Of a stretch of DNA of 64,000 nucleotides, positions 27,627-35,849 are shown in pieces. Below the pieces are notes generated by a model. That model saw nothing but the letters and a program-made list of their open reading frames with translations. It did no database searches and was not told where the DNA came from. The first letter of the stretch is position 1, and every line of letters begins with the position of its first letter. A program made the translations under genes and the position numbers. This DNA is from Flavobacterium sp. N1994 (GTDB lineage Bacteria; Bacteroidota; Bacteroidia; Flavobacteriales; Flavobacteriaceae): NCBI RefSeq assembly GCF_025947145.1, contig NZ_CP109999.1, positions 744,001 through 808,000 of the forward strand. Direction: 5' to 3'.

Positions 27627-27674
27627 GGTACTAGATTGAAAATTCAAAAATTGTTGGGCAAATATAAAAATAAA

Positions 27675-27702
27675 AAAGCTACTTCCGAACGAAAGTAGCT
27701 TT
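27675..27702 (-). terminator. Terminator between the rpmB-rpmG-DUF4295 operon and ftsY
   Basis: AAAGCTACTT and AAGTAGCTTT form a perfect 10-bp stem with an 8-nt loop; on the minus strand a T-rich run follows. It lies 21 bp after the DUF4295 gene and 49 bp before the ftsY start, so it may act as an attenuator for ftsY. Confidence 0.75.
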
Positions 27703-27722
27703 GATATAATGAGTTTGTTAAA

Positions 27723-27875
27723 TTAGTTCTTTTTAAGGAAACTATCTACTTCTTCTGGTGTCATAATACTTTCAACGAAAGTGTAAGCACCTGTTTTTGG
27801 AGACTTAACCATTTTGATTGCTTTGGTTAATCTTTTTGAAGCTGTTTGTAACGTTGCAACGGTCTTTTTTGCCAT
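27723..27875 (-). CDS. DUF4295 small protein downstream of rpmG
   Basis: The minus strand encodes a 50-residue basic protein starting MAKKTVATLQTASKRL and ending with VDSFLKKN. It matches the DUF4295 family, which in Bacteroidota is found in the ribosomal L28-L33 operon, so it is probably ribosome-associated; that function is inferred from context. The gene lies 43 bp after rpmG. Confidence 0.88.
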   Translation of the reverse strand: MAKKTVATLQTASKRLTKAIKMVKSPKTGAYTFVESIMTPEEVDSFLKKN

Positions 27876-27918
27876 GATTCAAGTATATTTTGAAATTTTA
27901 CTAAAAGTAAAATCGTAA

Positions 27919-28101
27919 TTATTTAATTTCTTTATGAACTGTCATTCTCTTCAAGATTGGATTAAATTTTTTAATCTCTAATCTGTCTGGAGTATTTTTT
28001 TTGTTTTTGTTTGTGATGTAACGAGAAGTTCCAGGAAGACCTGTTCCTTTGTGCTCAGTACACTCTAAAATAACTTGTATTCTATTACCTTTCTTTGCCA
28101 T
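27919..28101 (-). CDS. rpmG: Ribosomal protein bL33
   Basis: The 60-residue protein [18 protein letters not shown] is bL33, a component of the 50S subunit. It has the family-typical [20 protein letters not shown] segment. The four-cysteine zinc ribbon is absent (a single Cys, in LECTEH), so this is the C-minus type. It lies 27 bp after rpmB. Confidence 0.96.
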   Translation of the reverse strand: MAKKGNRIQVILECTEHKGTGLPGTSRYITNKNKKNTPDRLEIKKFNPILKRMTVHKEIK

Positions 28102-28128
28102 CTTACTTTATTTTTTTACTGGATTAGA

Positions 28129-28365
28129 TTATTTAATAAATCCTTCAACTTTTGCTTTTTTCAAAACAGCAGCCAATCCATTTTTATTGATTGTTTTAAT
28201 TGTAGACGCAGCTACTCTTAACGTAATCCATCTGTCTTCTTCAGCAAGATAGAAACGTTTTTTAACTAAGTTAACAGAAAATTTTCTCTTAGTTTTGTTC
28301 ATAGCGTGAGAAACATTATTTCCTACCATCGCTTTTTTACCTGTAAGGTCACAAACTCTTGACAT
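28129..28365 (-). CDS. rpmB: Ribosomal protein bL28
   Basis: The 78-residue protein starts [20 protein letters not shown] and continues with [11 protein letters not shown] and [17 protein letters not shown], which define bL28 of the large subunit. It is the first gene of the operon rpmB-rpmG-DUF4295 and has the best promoter match in the window directly upstream. Confidence 0.97.
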   Translation of the reverse strand: MSRVCDLTGKKAMVGNNVSHAMNKTKRKFSVNLVKKRFYLAEEDRWITLRVAASTIKTINKNGLAAVLKKAKVEGFIK

Positions 28366-28400
28366 TGTGCTTTCTTTTATCGTTATTCAATTCGAGGGTG

Positions 28401-28431
28401 CAAACTTAATGAAAATATATTGTAGTAACAA
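28401..28431 (-). promoter_or_regulatory. Promoter of the rpmB-rpmG-DUF4295 operon
   Basis: On the minus strand TTG (28429-28431) is followed after exactly 20 nt by TAAGTTTG (28401-28408), a full match to the Bacteroidota pattern TTG-N17-23-TAnnTTTG. The -7 box is 35 bp upstream of the rpmB start codon. Confidence 0.75.
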
Positions 28432-28525
28432 AAAAAATATCGCAGATTTTTTTCTTTTTTTTTTATTTGTTTTTAATGTGTAGAAAAGAATATCTTTTTT
28501 GAACAAATTTATTAACATTCCTATT

Positions 28526-29782
28526 TTAGTTGAAAGTACTTTTCATAATTTCTTTTTGCAACATTTCTAGGGCTTTATTTGCTGTTCTATCTATCACTTT
28601 TTCGCGAGGTTGCCCAAAATTAAATTCTTCAACAATAATTTCAGCAGGTGTTGCTAAAGCTATAAAAACAGTGCCTATCTCAGCATCTGTATTACCTTTA
28701 CTTGGTCCTGCATTACCCGTAGTTGCAATAGCATAGTCTGTTTTCATGAGTTTTTTAATTCCTAAAACCATCTCTTTTGCAACGGATGCACTTACAACAG
28801 AATGTTCATCTATAGTGCTTTGAGAAACACCTAAAACGGAAACTTTTGTATCCGTTGCGTAACTCACTACACTTCCTCTAAAATATTGAGACGAACCAGC
28901 CACTGAGGTAAACATTTGGGCAATTTTTCCACCTGTACAACTTTCAGCTGTGGAAATAGTCTTTCCTTGTTTCGATAACAATCTACCCAAGACTACTTCT
29001 ATAGTATCCTCTTCATCAAATCCTACGATGATATCTCCTATGATTTTGGTTAATGAAGCTATATTTTCTTGAATCGCATTTTCTAAAATTTCTTTATTTT
29101 CTCCTCTCGCGGTTAAACGCAAACGCACTCTTCCTGGGTTGGGTAAATAGGCTAATTTTATATATTCTGGGAGGTTGTTTTCCCAATTTTCAATACGTTC
29201 CGCAATCATACTCTCTCCTTGACCGTAAGTGAGTATTGTTTTATGAATGATATAAGGACGTTTGTATTCTTTTACTACTTTGGGAATGATTTCGTTTTCA
29301 ACAATGTATTTCATCTCATACGGAACGCCTGGTAACGAAATATAAACGGTATTTTCCTTTTTCATCCACATGCCTGGTGCGGTTCCCATTTTATTGAAAA
29401 GCACTTCACATTTAGAAGGAACTAAGGCTTGATCACGGTTTAATTGGGTAATGGGACGTTTGTAAAACCCTTCAATTATGGCTGTGACATGAGCCAAGAC
29501 CTCTTGATTTACCACTAAAGTATCTTCAAAGTATTCGCAAAAAGTATGCTTGGTGATATCATCTTTTGTTGGACCTAAACCTCCAGTGATTAAAACTAAA
29601 TCAACTTTATTTTGAAGTGATGCAAAGGTGTTTAATATATGCTGTTTGTCATCCGAAATGGAGAGCATTTCGTGAGTTTGCACACCGATTTTATCTAATG
29701 CTTTGGCAATATAACCTGAGTTGGTGTCAACAATTTGCCCAATTAAAATTTCGTCTCCAATGGTGACTATGGTTGCTTTCAT
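28526..29782 (-). CDS. cinA: CinA family protein (NMN amidohydrolase / ADP-ribose pyrophosphatase type)
   Basis: The 418-residue, two-domain protein has an N-terminal MoCF-biosynthesis-like domain ([34 protein letters not shown]) and a C-terminal CinA amidohydrolase domain ([35 protein letters not shown]). CinA proteins deamidate NMN in pyridine-nucleotide salvage. It is monocistronic; a dispersed repeat lies between it and the Hpt gene. Confidence 0.94.
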   Translation of the reverse strand: MKATIVTIGDEILIGQIVDTNSGYIAKALDKIGVQTHEMLSISDDKQHILNTFASLQNKVDLVLITGGLGPTKDDITKHTFCEYFEDTLVVNQEVLAHVTAIIEGFYKRPITQLNRDQALVPSKCEVLFNKMGTAPGMWMKKENTVYISLPGVPYEMKYIVENEIIPKVVKEYKRPYIIHKTILTYGQGESMIAERIENWENNLPEYIKLAYLPNPGRVRLRLTARGENKEILENAIQENIASLTKIIGDIIVGFDEEDTIEVVLGRLLSKQGKTISTAESCTGGKIAQMFTSVAGSSQYFRGSVVSYATDTKVSVLGVSQSTIDEHSVVSASVAKEMVLGIKKLMKTDYAIATTGNAGPSKGNTDAEIGTVFIALATPAEIIVEEFNFGQPREKVIDRTANKALEMLQKEIMKSTFN

Positions 29783-29830
29783 TCGATAGTTGCTGAGTTT
29801 TGTTTACAAAAAGAAAACGGAAACTTTAAT

Positions 29831-29928
29831 AGCCCCGATTGTAGAGAAAATCATCCCGATTTATCGGGATATTGTAACGAAAAGCGGGAATTGCCATTAC
29901 TGATAACTCCCGAACCCTTCGCTTCTTA
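29831..29928 (+). repeat. Dispersed 3'-end element, copy 1
   Basis: This copy is 98 bp, from TAGCCCCGAT (29831-29840) through AGCGGGAA to CCCGAACCCTTCGCTTCT. It sits directly behind the stop of the Hpt gene (minus strand; stop at 29931) with the TTCGCT end next to that gene. An extra perfect palindrome, ATCCCGAT/ATCGGGAT around TT, at 29851-29868 makes it longer than the other two copies (53470-53548 and 63787-63865). Confidence 0.8.
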
Positions 29929-29930
29929 TT

Positions 29931-30275
29931 TTACATTTCGAAATCTTTCTTAATTTCTTTTACTGCTTTCTCTACTTGACTTTGAATGCTTTCGAAAGTA
30001 TCGGTGATTTCTTTGCGTTTACCTTCCCTTTTTGTCCAAGCTTCTACTTGAAGAATTTCCTCAAAGGCTACGCTCATTCCTAATAAATCCAAACTTGGTT
30101 TTATTTTGTGAGCAAAGGCGTAAGCTAGTTTGTGGTCTTTGGTTTTGATACCTAAATCGATTTGTTTCAAGTCCTGAGGTACCTCAGTAACAAACAAAGT
30201 AATGATTTGCATAACAAATTCAGGATCGTTGTCTGAAAGTGCGTACACTTTTGCTAGGTTGTAGTTTATTGCCAT
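29931..30275 (-). CDS. Histidine phosphotransfer (Hpt) domain protein
   Basis: The 114-residue all-helical protein has the Hpt motif AHKIKPS with phospho-acceptor His56, flanked by FVMQIITLFVTEVPQDL and LDLLGMSVAFEEI. It relays phosphate between a hybrid kinase and a response regulator. No kinase is adjacent; the multi-PAS kinase at 19.2 kb is the only one in the window, so partnership is speculative. It overlaps the FAH-family gene by 1 bp, so the two are co-translated. Confidence 0.88.
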   Translation of the reverse strand: MAINYNLAKVYALSDNDPEFVMQIITLFVTEVPQDLKQIDLGIKTKDHKLAYAFAHKIKPSLDLLGMSVAFEEILQVEAWTKREGKRKEITDTFESIQSQVEKAVKEIKKDFEM

Positions 30276-30886
30276 TATTTAATGTGTATTCTTAATAGTT
30301 TTTTATTTTCTATGAATCCTTCTAAAACATCATTTGGTGCTACTTTGGCAACGCCTTCAGGTGTTCCTGTAAATATAATATCGCCTTTCTTTAAGGTGAA
30401 ATATTGCGAAACATACGAAATGATTTCATCAATTTTCCACAACATGTGGCTGGTATTTCCTTTTTGAACGGTATTCCCGTTGTTGGTTAGTTCAAAGTTA
30501 ATATTTTCAATTGAATTAAAATTGTTTTTTGAAACAAAGTCACCAATTACAGCGGAACCGTCAAATGCCTTGGCTTTTTCCCATGGCAATCCTTTTTCTT
30601 TTAATTTATTTTGGACATCTCTTGCTGTAAAATCAATTCCTAGACCAATTTCGTCATAGTATTTATGAGCAAATTTAGTATCGATGTACTTCCCTACTTT
30701 ATTGATTTTGACCAAAATCTCCACTTCATGATGAATTTCATTACTGAAAGCAGGGATGAAAAACGGAAGTTTTTTCGGGGCTATTGCTGTATCGGGTTTT
30801 AAGAAAATAACAGGTTCATCCGGGCGTTCATTCTTTAACTCCTCTATATGATTCACATAATTTCTTCCGATGCAAATAATCTTCAT
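30275..30886 (-). CDS. Fumarylacetoacetate hydrolase family protein
   Basis: The 203-residue protein is a small FAH-fold enzyme: IICIGRNYVNHIEEL, FLKPDTAIAP, the metal ligands in HHEVEI, LGIDFTARDVQ and GDIIFTGTPEGVAKV. Relatives cleave acylpyruvates or decarboxylate oxaloacetate; the substrate is not predictable. It lies between an exonuclease gene and Hpt in one minus-strand operon. Confidence 0.88.
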   Translation of the reverse strand: MKIICIGRNYVNHIEELKNERPDEPVIFLKPDTAIAPKKLPFFIPAFSNEIHHEVEILVKINKVGKYIDTKFAHKYYDEIGLGIDFTARDVQNKLKEKGLPWEKAKAFDGSAVIGDFVSKNNFNSIENINFELTNNGNTVQKGNTSHMLWKIDEIISYVSQYFTLKKGDIIFTGTPEGVAKVAPNDVLEGFIENKKLLRIHIK

Positions 30887-30902
30887 GATTCTTAAACGAA
30901 AA

Positions 30903-31679
30903 TTAACTGAATTTATTGTTTAGTTTTCTCAATTTAATTCCTGTCAACACTTTTTTAGTGTACAAAGGAAACTCAGCATTCTGGATCCAACCGAAATAAC
31001 CGGGTTCTTTATCTAAAACTTCATCAACCAAAGCACCTTTGTGTTTACCAAAAGTAAAAATCTCTTGCCCTTCAGCATTTAGAGCAATGAAGCCAGCAAA
31101 ATCAACTGATTTTTTACGAGTAGTATATTCAGAAAGTGTTTTCATATCGTTTTCTAAATCCTCGTAACGATCTAATTGCGCTTTAAGAATTTCGTAAGTT
31201 GCCATAGTATCTGCTTCTGCACTGTGCGCATTTTCTAGACTTTCGTTGCAATAAAATTTATAAGCAGCACTTAACGTTCTTTCTTCTTTTTTATGAAAGA
31301 TGGTTTGTACATCCACTGACACTCGGTTTTTCATATCAAAATCAACTTCAGCACGTAATAATTCTTCGGCTAAAAGTGGAATGTCAAATCGGTCCGAATT
31401 GAATCCAGCCAAATCAGAATCCTTTATCATATTGTGTACTTGACCAGCTAATTCTTTAAAGGTAGGTTCATTAGCAACTTTTTCATTAGTAATTCCATGC
31501 ACTGCTGTAGATTGTGGCGGAATAGGAATTGTTGGGTTCACCAGCCAGGTTTTACTTTCTTTGTTGCCGTTGGGATAGACTTTGAAAATTGAGATTTCCA
31601 CGATTCTATCTTTAGCGACATCAATTCCTGTAGTTTCTAGGTCGAAGAAGCAAATGGGTCTGTTGAGTTTTAATTCCAT
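30903..31679 (-). CDS. 3'-5' exonuclease (DnaQ-like DEDD family)
   Basis: The protein has about 258 residues from the ATG at 31679 (a TTG two codons further upstream is the longest frame but has no support). The N-terminal DEDD exonuclease domain has FFDLETTG, AGFNSDRFDIPLLAEELL and HSAEADTMATYEIL (final His and Asp). A C-terminal segment of about 80 residues (TFGKHKGALVDEVL, YFGWIQNAEFPLYTKKVL) is typical of the Bacteroidota version. It probably acts in DNA repair or as a proofreading-type exonuclease. Confidence 0.9.
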   Translation of the reverse strand: MELKLNRPICFFDLETTGIDVAKDRIVEISIFKVYPNGNKESKTWLVNPTIPIPPQSTAVHGITNEKVANEPTFKELAGQVHNMIKDSDLAGFNSDRFDIPLLAEELLRAEVDFDMKNRVSVDVQTIFHKKEERTLSAAYKFYCNESLENAHSAEADTMATYEILKAQLDRYEDLENDMKTLSEYTTRKKSVDFAGFIALNAEGQEIFTFGKHKGALVDEVLDKEPGYFGWIQNAEFPLYTKKVLTGIKLRKLNNKFS

Positions 31680-31892
31680 TATCAAAAGTTAAGCTCGCAA
31701 ATATAAAATATTGGCGTTACCGTTTATCGAAATTATAAAAAGTTTTGCATTTTTTTAAACAAAAAAACCGTTTGGCATAGGAATGAGTTGATTCCTAAAC
31801 ACATAAACACAACTTCCCTAATTTACTTCAAAAGCTCATAGATGATTGCCTAGGAAATATTTGACTATTTGATTTTAAATAAGCTTCAAAAT

Positions 31893-32183
31893 GTACACTT
31901 TTTGCTCACTAAAAGAGCAATCCTACTTTTTACATTTACTAAATCAAAACAACCTAAACTTTATAAAAGGTAAAGGAAGTGGTTTACCTCCACAAAGTGA
32001 CACGATACAAAAATGGCTTTCTGGTTTTTGTATAAAACAGTAACAGAGCATTACTATTTATTTTATAAGGTTGGTTATTAAATAGTAGTACGACAAAACC
32101 AACTAAAAAAAAAGCAGCCCTACTACATTATGTTTGGACGACAAAAGTAGGACTGCCAATAATTAAAAATTATTCACAAACTT
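31893..32183 (+). ncRNA. Structured leader RNA, copy A (candidate new cis element)
   Basis: This 291-bp segment precedes the exported-protein operon and is repeated at 36910-37200. A candidate promoter lies at its left end: TTG 31902-31904, 19 nt, TACTTTTT 31924-31931. A 28-nt block (31976-32003) and a 25-nt block (32052-32076) are identical between copies. Predicted elements are hairpin GGTAAA/TTTACC (31969-31974 with 31983-31988), competing with GTGG/CCAC (31979-31982 with 31990-31993). An H-type pseudoknot joins 32052-32060 to 32079-32087 and 32069-32076 to 32097-32104. A long hairpin pairs 32114-32124 with 32146-32156 and carries a 15-nt loop identical in both copies (32130-32144). Pairing is inferred by eye; covariation between copies supports it. 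Confidence 0.65.
31902..31931 (+). promoter_or_regulatory. Candidate promoter at the head of leader A
   Basis: TTG (31902-31904), a 19-nt spacer and TACTTTTT (31924-31931, close to TAnnTTTG) fit the Bacteroidota pattern. An inverted repeat TTGCTC/GAGCAA (31902-31907 and 31915-31920) overlaps the spacer and could be an operator. In copy B the TTG is kept at 36919-36921 but the -7 region is weaker. Confidence 0.45.
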
Positions 32184-32771
32184 ATGAAAAATTTATTATT
32201 TGGCATCATTGCCTTGTTTGCTTTTACAAATCTTTGTAACGCTCAAAAAAACAATCCTTACAACTATGTTGGAGATGATTTTATGAATGCTTATAAATTA
32301 ATCTCTCAGGATTATAAAGCAGGAAAAATTAAAGATGTAAATCAAGAAACTTTGGATTATTACACAAAAAAATTATCTTTAAGTTATGGTATGAAGTTAG
32401 AAGAATTTGCTAAAATTGTAAACTCTTTAAAGAGTACCACAGTAGAAACAGCTATTAGTAACTCAAATTTGACAAGTTACTCTAAAGATATTTTGTTGAA
32501 ATCATTAAAAACAACAGATTTAGCTAGCCTTGTCGATGATGTTACTAAGAGTAAAATTTCAAGTTCTGAAAAACAAATGGTTTTGTCAACATTAGCAGTT
32601 TTTAATACCGTAAATACTAATGGGGCTACTTTTCAACCTCAAGCTAATCGTTGTTGGATTTGTTGGGTAGGCATTGGAATTACAACTGGAAATGCTATTT
32701 GTGGCCCTGTTTGTGGTTTGCTTGGAGGTGTTTTGGGAGCTATATTTGGAGAGAGTGAAAAACAAAAATAA
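32184..32771 (+). CDS. Exported protein with a C-terminal Cys/Gly-rich hydrophobic tail
   Basis: The 195-residue protein has a signal peptide (MKNLLFGIIALFAFTNLCNA, cleavage near residue 20). A helical, Lys/Ser-rich middle follows (residues 21-150). The tail of about 40 residues contains two CxxC-like pairs (CWIC and CGPVC) in a glycine-rich hydrophobic stretch, GLLGGVLGAIFG. No family is recognised. The tail resembles a glycine-zipper membrane-inserting segment, so a bacteriocin-like or surface-anchored role is possible but unproven. It is first in an operon with two further envelope genes and directly follows the structured leader A. Confidence 0.8.
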   Translation: MKNLLFGIIALFAFTNLCNAQKNNPYNYVGDDFMNAYKLISQDYKAGKIKDVNQETLDYYTKKLSLSYGMKLEEFAKIVNSLKSTTVETAISNSNLTSYSKDILLKSLKTTDLASLVDDVTKSKISSSEKQMVLSTLAVFNTVNTNGATFQPQANRCWICWVGIGITTGNAICGPVCGLLGGVLGAIFGESEKQK

Positions 32772-32798
32772 TAGACTCGATACTAAACTGTTTAAATA

Positions 32799-35186
32799 AT
32801 GAAGGGCAAACTTTGCACCGTATTTCTTTTTTTAGTCTTGACCATGTCTTATGGTCAAGACTTACTTCATGGTATTGTGATTGATAAAGAAACCAAAGAA
32901 CAGCTTGCCTTTGCTAATATACTTATCAATACTAAAACACAGCTTATCACGGATATGAATGGTGCGTTTTCATTTAAAACCTTTTCTAATTCAGTTCAAA
33001 TAACCTGTAGTTATGTTGGTTATGATAAAACAGAAATTCAAGTGGACAAGAAAAGCTATTCAAAGTTTTTCATTGAATTAAGTCCATCACAAAACAAACT
33101 TGACGAAATTGTCATACCAACTAAGGAGAATCCTGCCAATGCCATCATTCAAAAAGTGATTGCTAATAAGGAAAAGAACAATCCTGAAAACATCAATTCG
33201 TTTCAATATACTTCTTATAACAAAATCATTTGTGATTACAAATCAACTAGTGCTGATAAAACCGATAGTATAAAAATTCGGAATAAACTTAAGGGGATTC
33301 ATTTCTTTATGATGGAATCGGTAACTGAAAAGAAGTTTGTAAAACCCAATAGCAGTGAAGAAGTTGTTATTGGCAGTAAAGTGTCTGGCTTTCAGGACCC
33401 TTCTTTTGCTACTATTGCTACTGATTTTCAACCTTTTTCATTTTACAAGGACAATATCAAGTTATTTGATATTAATTATCTAAATCCTATTAGTAAAGGG
33501 AGTTTGAATAAGTATAAGTTTCATATTGAAGATACTATTCACAGTGAAAGAGATACTATTTATATTCTATCCTTTAAACCCAAGAAAGATAAAAACTTTG
33601 AAGGTCTAAAGGGATTGTTATATATCAACACTAACCAATATGCAGTTCAAAATGTAATAGCATCTCCGTTTGAAAAAGGGAAAATAGATATTAAAATTCA
33701 ACAGCGCTATACATTGATTAACAACGAGTATTGGTTTCCTGAACAATTAAATTTTAGTTTGGTTTTTAATGAGTTACCCAATACAAAAACACCTATAACT
33801 CTTGATGGTAAAAGTTACCTTAGTAATATTAGTTTAAATACTGCTTTAGACAAGAAGAAATTCTCTTTGGAGGAAGTTAGGTTAGATGAAAATGCCACTC
33901 ATAAAGACAGTCTCTTTTGGCAAAAGTATCGCAATGAAAAACTTACTACTACCGAAGTAAAAACTTATCGAGTGATTGATAGCATTGGAATAAAAAACAA
34001 TTTTGATTCCTATTTAACCTTTGCTGAAAAAATAGCTCAAAGTAGGATTCCTCTCCATGCGATTGACATTGACTTGTCTAAAACTTTTGTTTATAACAAG
34101 TATGAAGGCCTTAGGGTTGGCTCGGGTTTATGGACGAATGATAGGGTTTCAAAAAAAATTAGTTTAGGGGGTTTTTTGGGGTATGGCATTAGGGATAAAG
34201 ACTATAAATATGGTGGTGAAGTACGTTATAAAATTTCAAAGAGAAATGAAGTTACCATTGGTATTAAGTATCAAAATAATTTAATTGAAACAGGTGGTTA
34301 TGGGTTGGACTCCTTTGGGGAAAACTTATTGAATTATCGAAAGTTTATTGGTTATCAATACGATCAAATAAAACAAAATACTTTTAGTGTGCATTTTAGA
34401 AGTTTGAGGTATTTGGTTTGGGATTTCATGTTGCATCAAACTACTACTAATCCAAAGTACAGTTATGTGTTTGATGACAACCTAAACTCTTTTACCAACT
34501 ACAAAAACACTACTTTGAATGTTAATTTGCGATTTGCTTACAAAGAAAAATTGGTCAATTCTTTTCATCAGACGGTTAGTTTAGGAACAAAATATCCTGT
34601 AGTGTTACTTTCTTTTTCAAAAGGATTTAAAAATGTATTGCAAGGCGATTTTAATTATACTAAAGTTGAAGCAGCTGTTGAACACTCTTTTTACACTAAG
34701 AATTTGGGAAGTACAAAATATACTCTCGAAGCGGGTTATATTGATAGTCCTCTACCCTATGGATTGTTATTTACTGGAGAAGGAAGTTATGATACTAATG
34801 CTTTACTTATCATGAAGAATACCTTTCAGACTATGGCTCCGTATGAGTTTTTATCGGATGAATATGTTACATTGTTTTTGTCTCATAACTTTGGTGGATT
34901 ACTTTTTAAGGCTAGAAAGTTTCAACCAAGTATTTCTTTGCATACTAATGTGGGTTGGGGAACTCTTTCTAATAGTAGCTTTCATAAGTTTATCGATTTT
35001 AAAACAAAAGATAAGTTTTATGTCGAATCTGGTTTACAATTTGACAATATAGTCAAAATGAATTATCTGAATGTGGCCAATATTGGCTTTGGTTTTGGCA
35101 CTTACTATCGTTATGGTGCTTATACGAATCCAGAATTTAAAGATAATGTTGCCTTTAAGTTTACCTTGAATATCAGTGTAAAATAA
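32799..35186 (+). CDS. Outer-membrane DUF5686/carboxypeptidase-D-like regulatory domain protein
   Basis: The 795-residue protein has a signal peptide (about residues 1-19) and an N-terminal CarboxypepD_reg-like beta-sandwich (LHGIVIDKETKEQLAFANIL, FKTFSNSVQITCSYVGYDKT; about residues 22-100). A long DUF5686-type region follows, ending in repeated aromatic beta-strands that look like a barrel (TKYTLEAGYIDSPLPYGLL, FLSHNFGGLLF, VANIGFGFGTYYRYG). It should be an outer-membrane protein. Its role is unknown. It lies 27 bp after the exported Cys/Gly-rich protein and 9 bp before the next gene. Confidence 0.85.
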   Translation: MKGKLCTVFLFLVLTMSYGQDLLHGIVIDKETKEQLAFANILINTKTQLITDMNGAFSFKTFSNSVQITCSYVGYDKTEIQVDKKSYSKFFIELSPSQNKLDEIVIPTKENPANAIIQKVIANKEKNNPENINSFQYTSYNKIICDYKSTSADKTDSIKIRNKLKGIHFFMMESVTEKKFVKPNSSEEVVIGSKVSGFQDPSFATIATDFQPFSFYKDNIKLFDINYLNPISKGSLNKYKFHIEDTIHSERDTIYILSFKPKKDKNFEGLKGLLYINTNQYAVQNVIASPFEKGKIDIKIQQRYTLINNEYWFPEQLNFSLVFNELPNTKTPITLDGKSYLSNISLNTALDKKKFSLEEVRLDENATHKDSLFWQKYRNEKLTTTEVKTYRVIDSIGIKNNFDSYLTFAEKIAQSRIPLHAIDIDLSKTFVYNKYEGLRVGSGLWTNDRVSKKISLGGFLGYGIRDKDYKYGGEVRYKISKRNEVTIGIKYQNNLIETGGYGLDSFGENLLNYRKFIGYQYDQIKQNTFSVHFRSLRYLVWDFMLHQTTTNPKYSYVFDDNLNSFTNYKNTTLNVNLRFAYKEKLVNSFHQTVSLGTKYPVVLLSFSKGFKNVLQGDFNYTKVEAAVEHSFYTKNLGSTKYTLEAGYIDSPLPYGLLFTGEGSYDTNALLIMKNTFQTMAPYEFLSDEYVTLFLSHNFGGLLFKARKFQPSISLHTNVGWGTLSNSSFHKFIDFKTKDKFYVESGLQFDNIVKMNYLNVANIGFGFGTYYRYGAYTNPEFKDNVAFKFTLNISVK

Positions 35187-35195
35187 TCTCTTCTT

Positions 35196-35849
35196 ATGTA
35201 TCGAATTATTTCTAAAGCAATAGCTATTGCTTGCTATTTCATATGTTTACTATTTGTAATCCATGGGAATTCTCAGAATAACATTGCCAATTTAAAATTG
35301 GAAAAGAACACGATTTATATTTTTAGTCGGGGAACAAAAACCAAATCGGGAATCATTGCCGAGAAATTTAATATTCACGACAAGAAAATTACCCACGTAG
35401 GTATTGGATTTTTGGAGCATAATGTCTTAAAAATTTATCATGTGGTGGATATTGATACGATGCAAACGGCACTTGTTGTGAGTGATTTGAAAAGCTTTAT
35501 CAATGAGAGTGTGTATTATTTGAGTGTTTGGAAATGTGATAACCCTGTTGTTGATTTTAAAAACCTCAAAAAGATATGTAAATACTATACTTCTAAAAAA
35601 ATATATTTTGATTATTCCTTTAGTTTGAATGATAACACTACCCTTTATTGTTCAGAGTTTTGCGAAAGAGTTCTTAAAGAAACTAATTCCGTTACTTTTA
35701 ATTTTAAACCGAGAGTACTAAAATTGGAACGTTTTTATCAAACGGTGTTGGAGAGAGCCGAGTTAGTTTATTATCCTGTTGATTTTTTTGAGGACCATCC
35801 TAGTTTTACTAAAATCTTTGAAAGCGAGTTTACTGTAACTACTGATTAA
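35196..35849 (+). CDS. Secreted YiiX/NlpC-P60-like cysteine hydrolase
   Basis: The 217-residue protein has an N-terminal signal peptide or anchor (about residues 7-25), then a region with THVGIGFLEH (candidate catalytic His) and LYCSEFCERVL (candidate catalytic Cys). This order of HVGI followed by YCSEF fits the permuted papain-like YiiX/YaeF hydrolases that cut amide bonds in peptidoglycan or lipids. The gene ends with TAA at 35847; the following heptad-like repeat stays in the same frame. It is last in the leader-A operon. Confidence 0.75.
   Translation: MYRIISKAIAIACYFICLLFVIHGNSQNNIANLKLEKNTIYIFSRGTKTKSGIIAEKFNIHDKKITHVGIGFLEHNVLKIYHVVDIDTMQTALVVSDLKSFINESVYYLSVWKCDNPVVDFKNLKKICKYYTSKKIYFDYSFSLNDNTTLYCSEFCERVLKETNSVTFNFKPRVLKLERFYQTVLERAELVYYPVDFFEDHPSFTKIFESEFTVTTD

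Larger units (their letters stand above)
31680..32183. other. Intergenic region containing structured leader copy A
   Basis: The first 200 bp are AT-rich, with a small inverted repeat (TAGGAAT/ATTCCTA, 31778-31797), and hold no gene. From about 31893 to the start codon at 32184 the sequence is repeated at 36910-37200; see the leader entry. No open frame of interest is found on either strand. Confidence 0.8.

Noticed and set aside
32060..32110. Integron attC-like site (inverted GTTGGTT/AACCAAC)
   Set aside because: There is no integrase and no adjoining cassette array. The bases fit better as one helix of a pseudoknot conserved between two copies.
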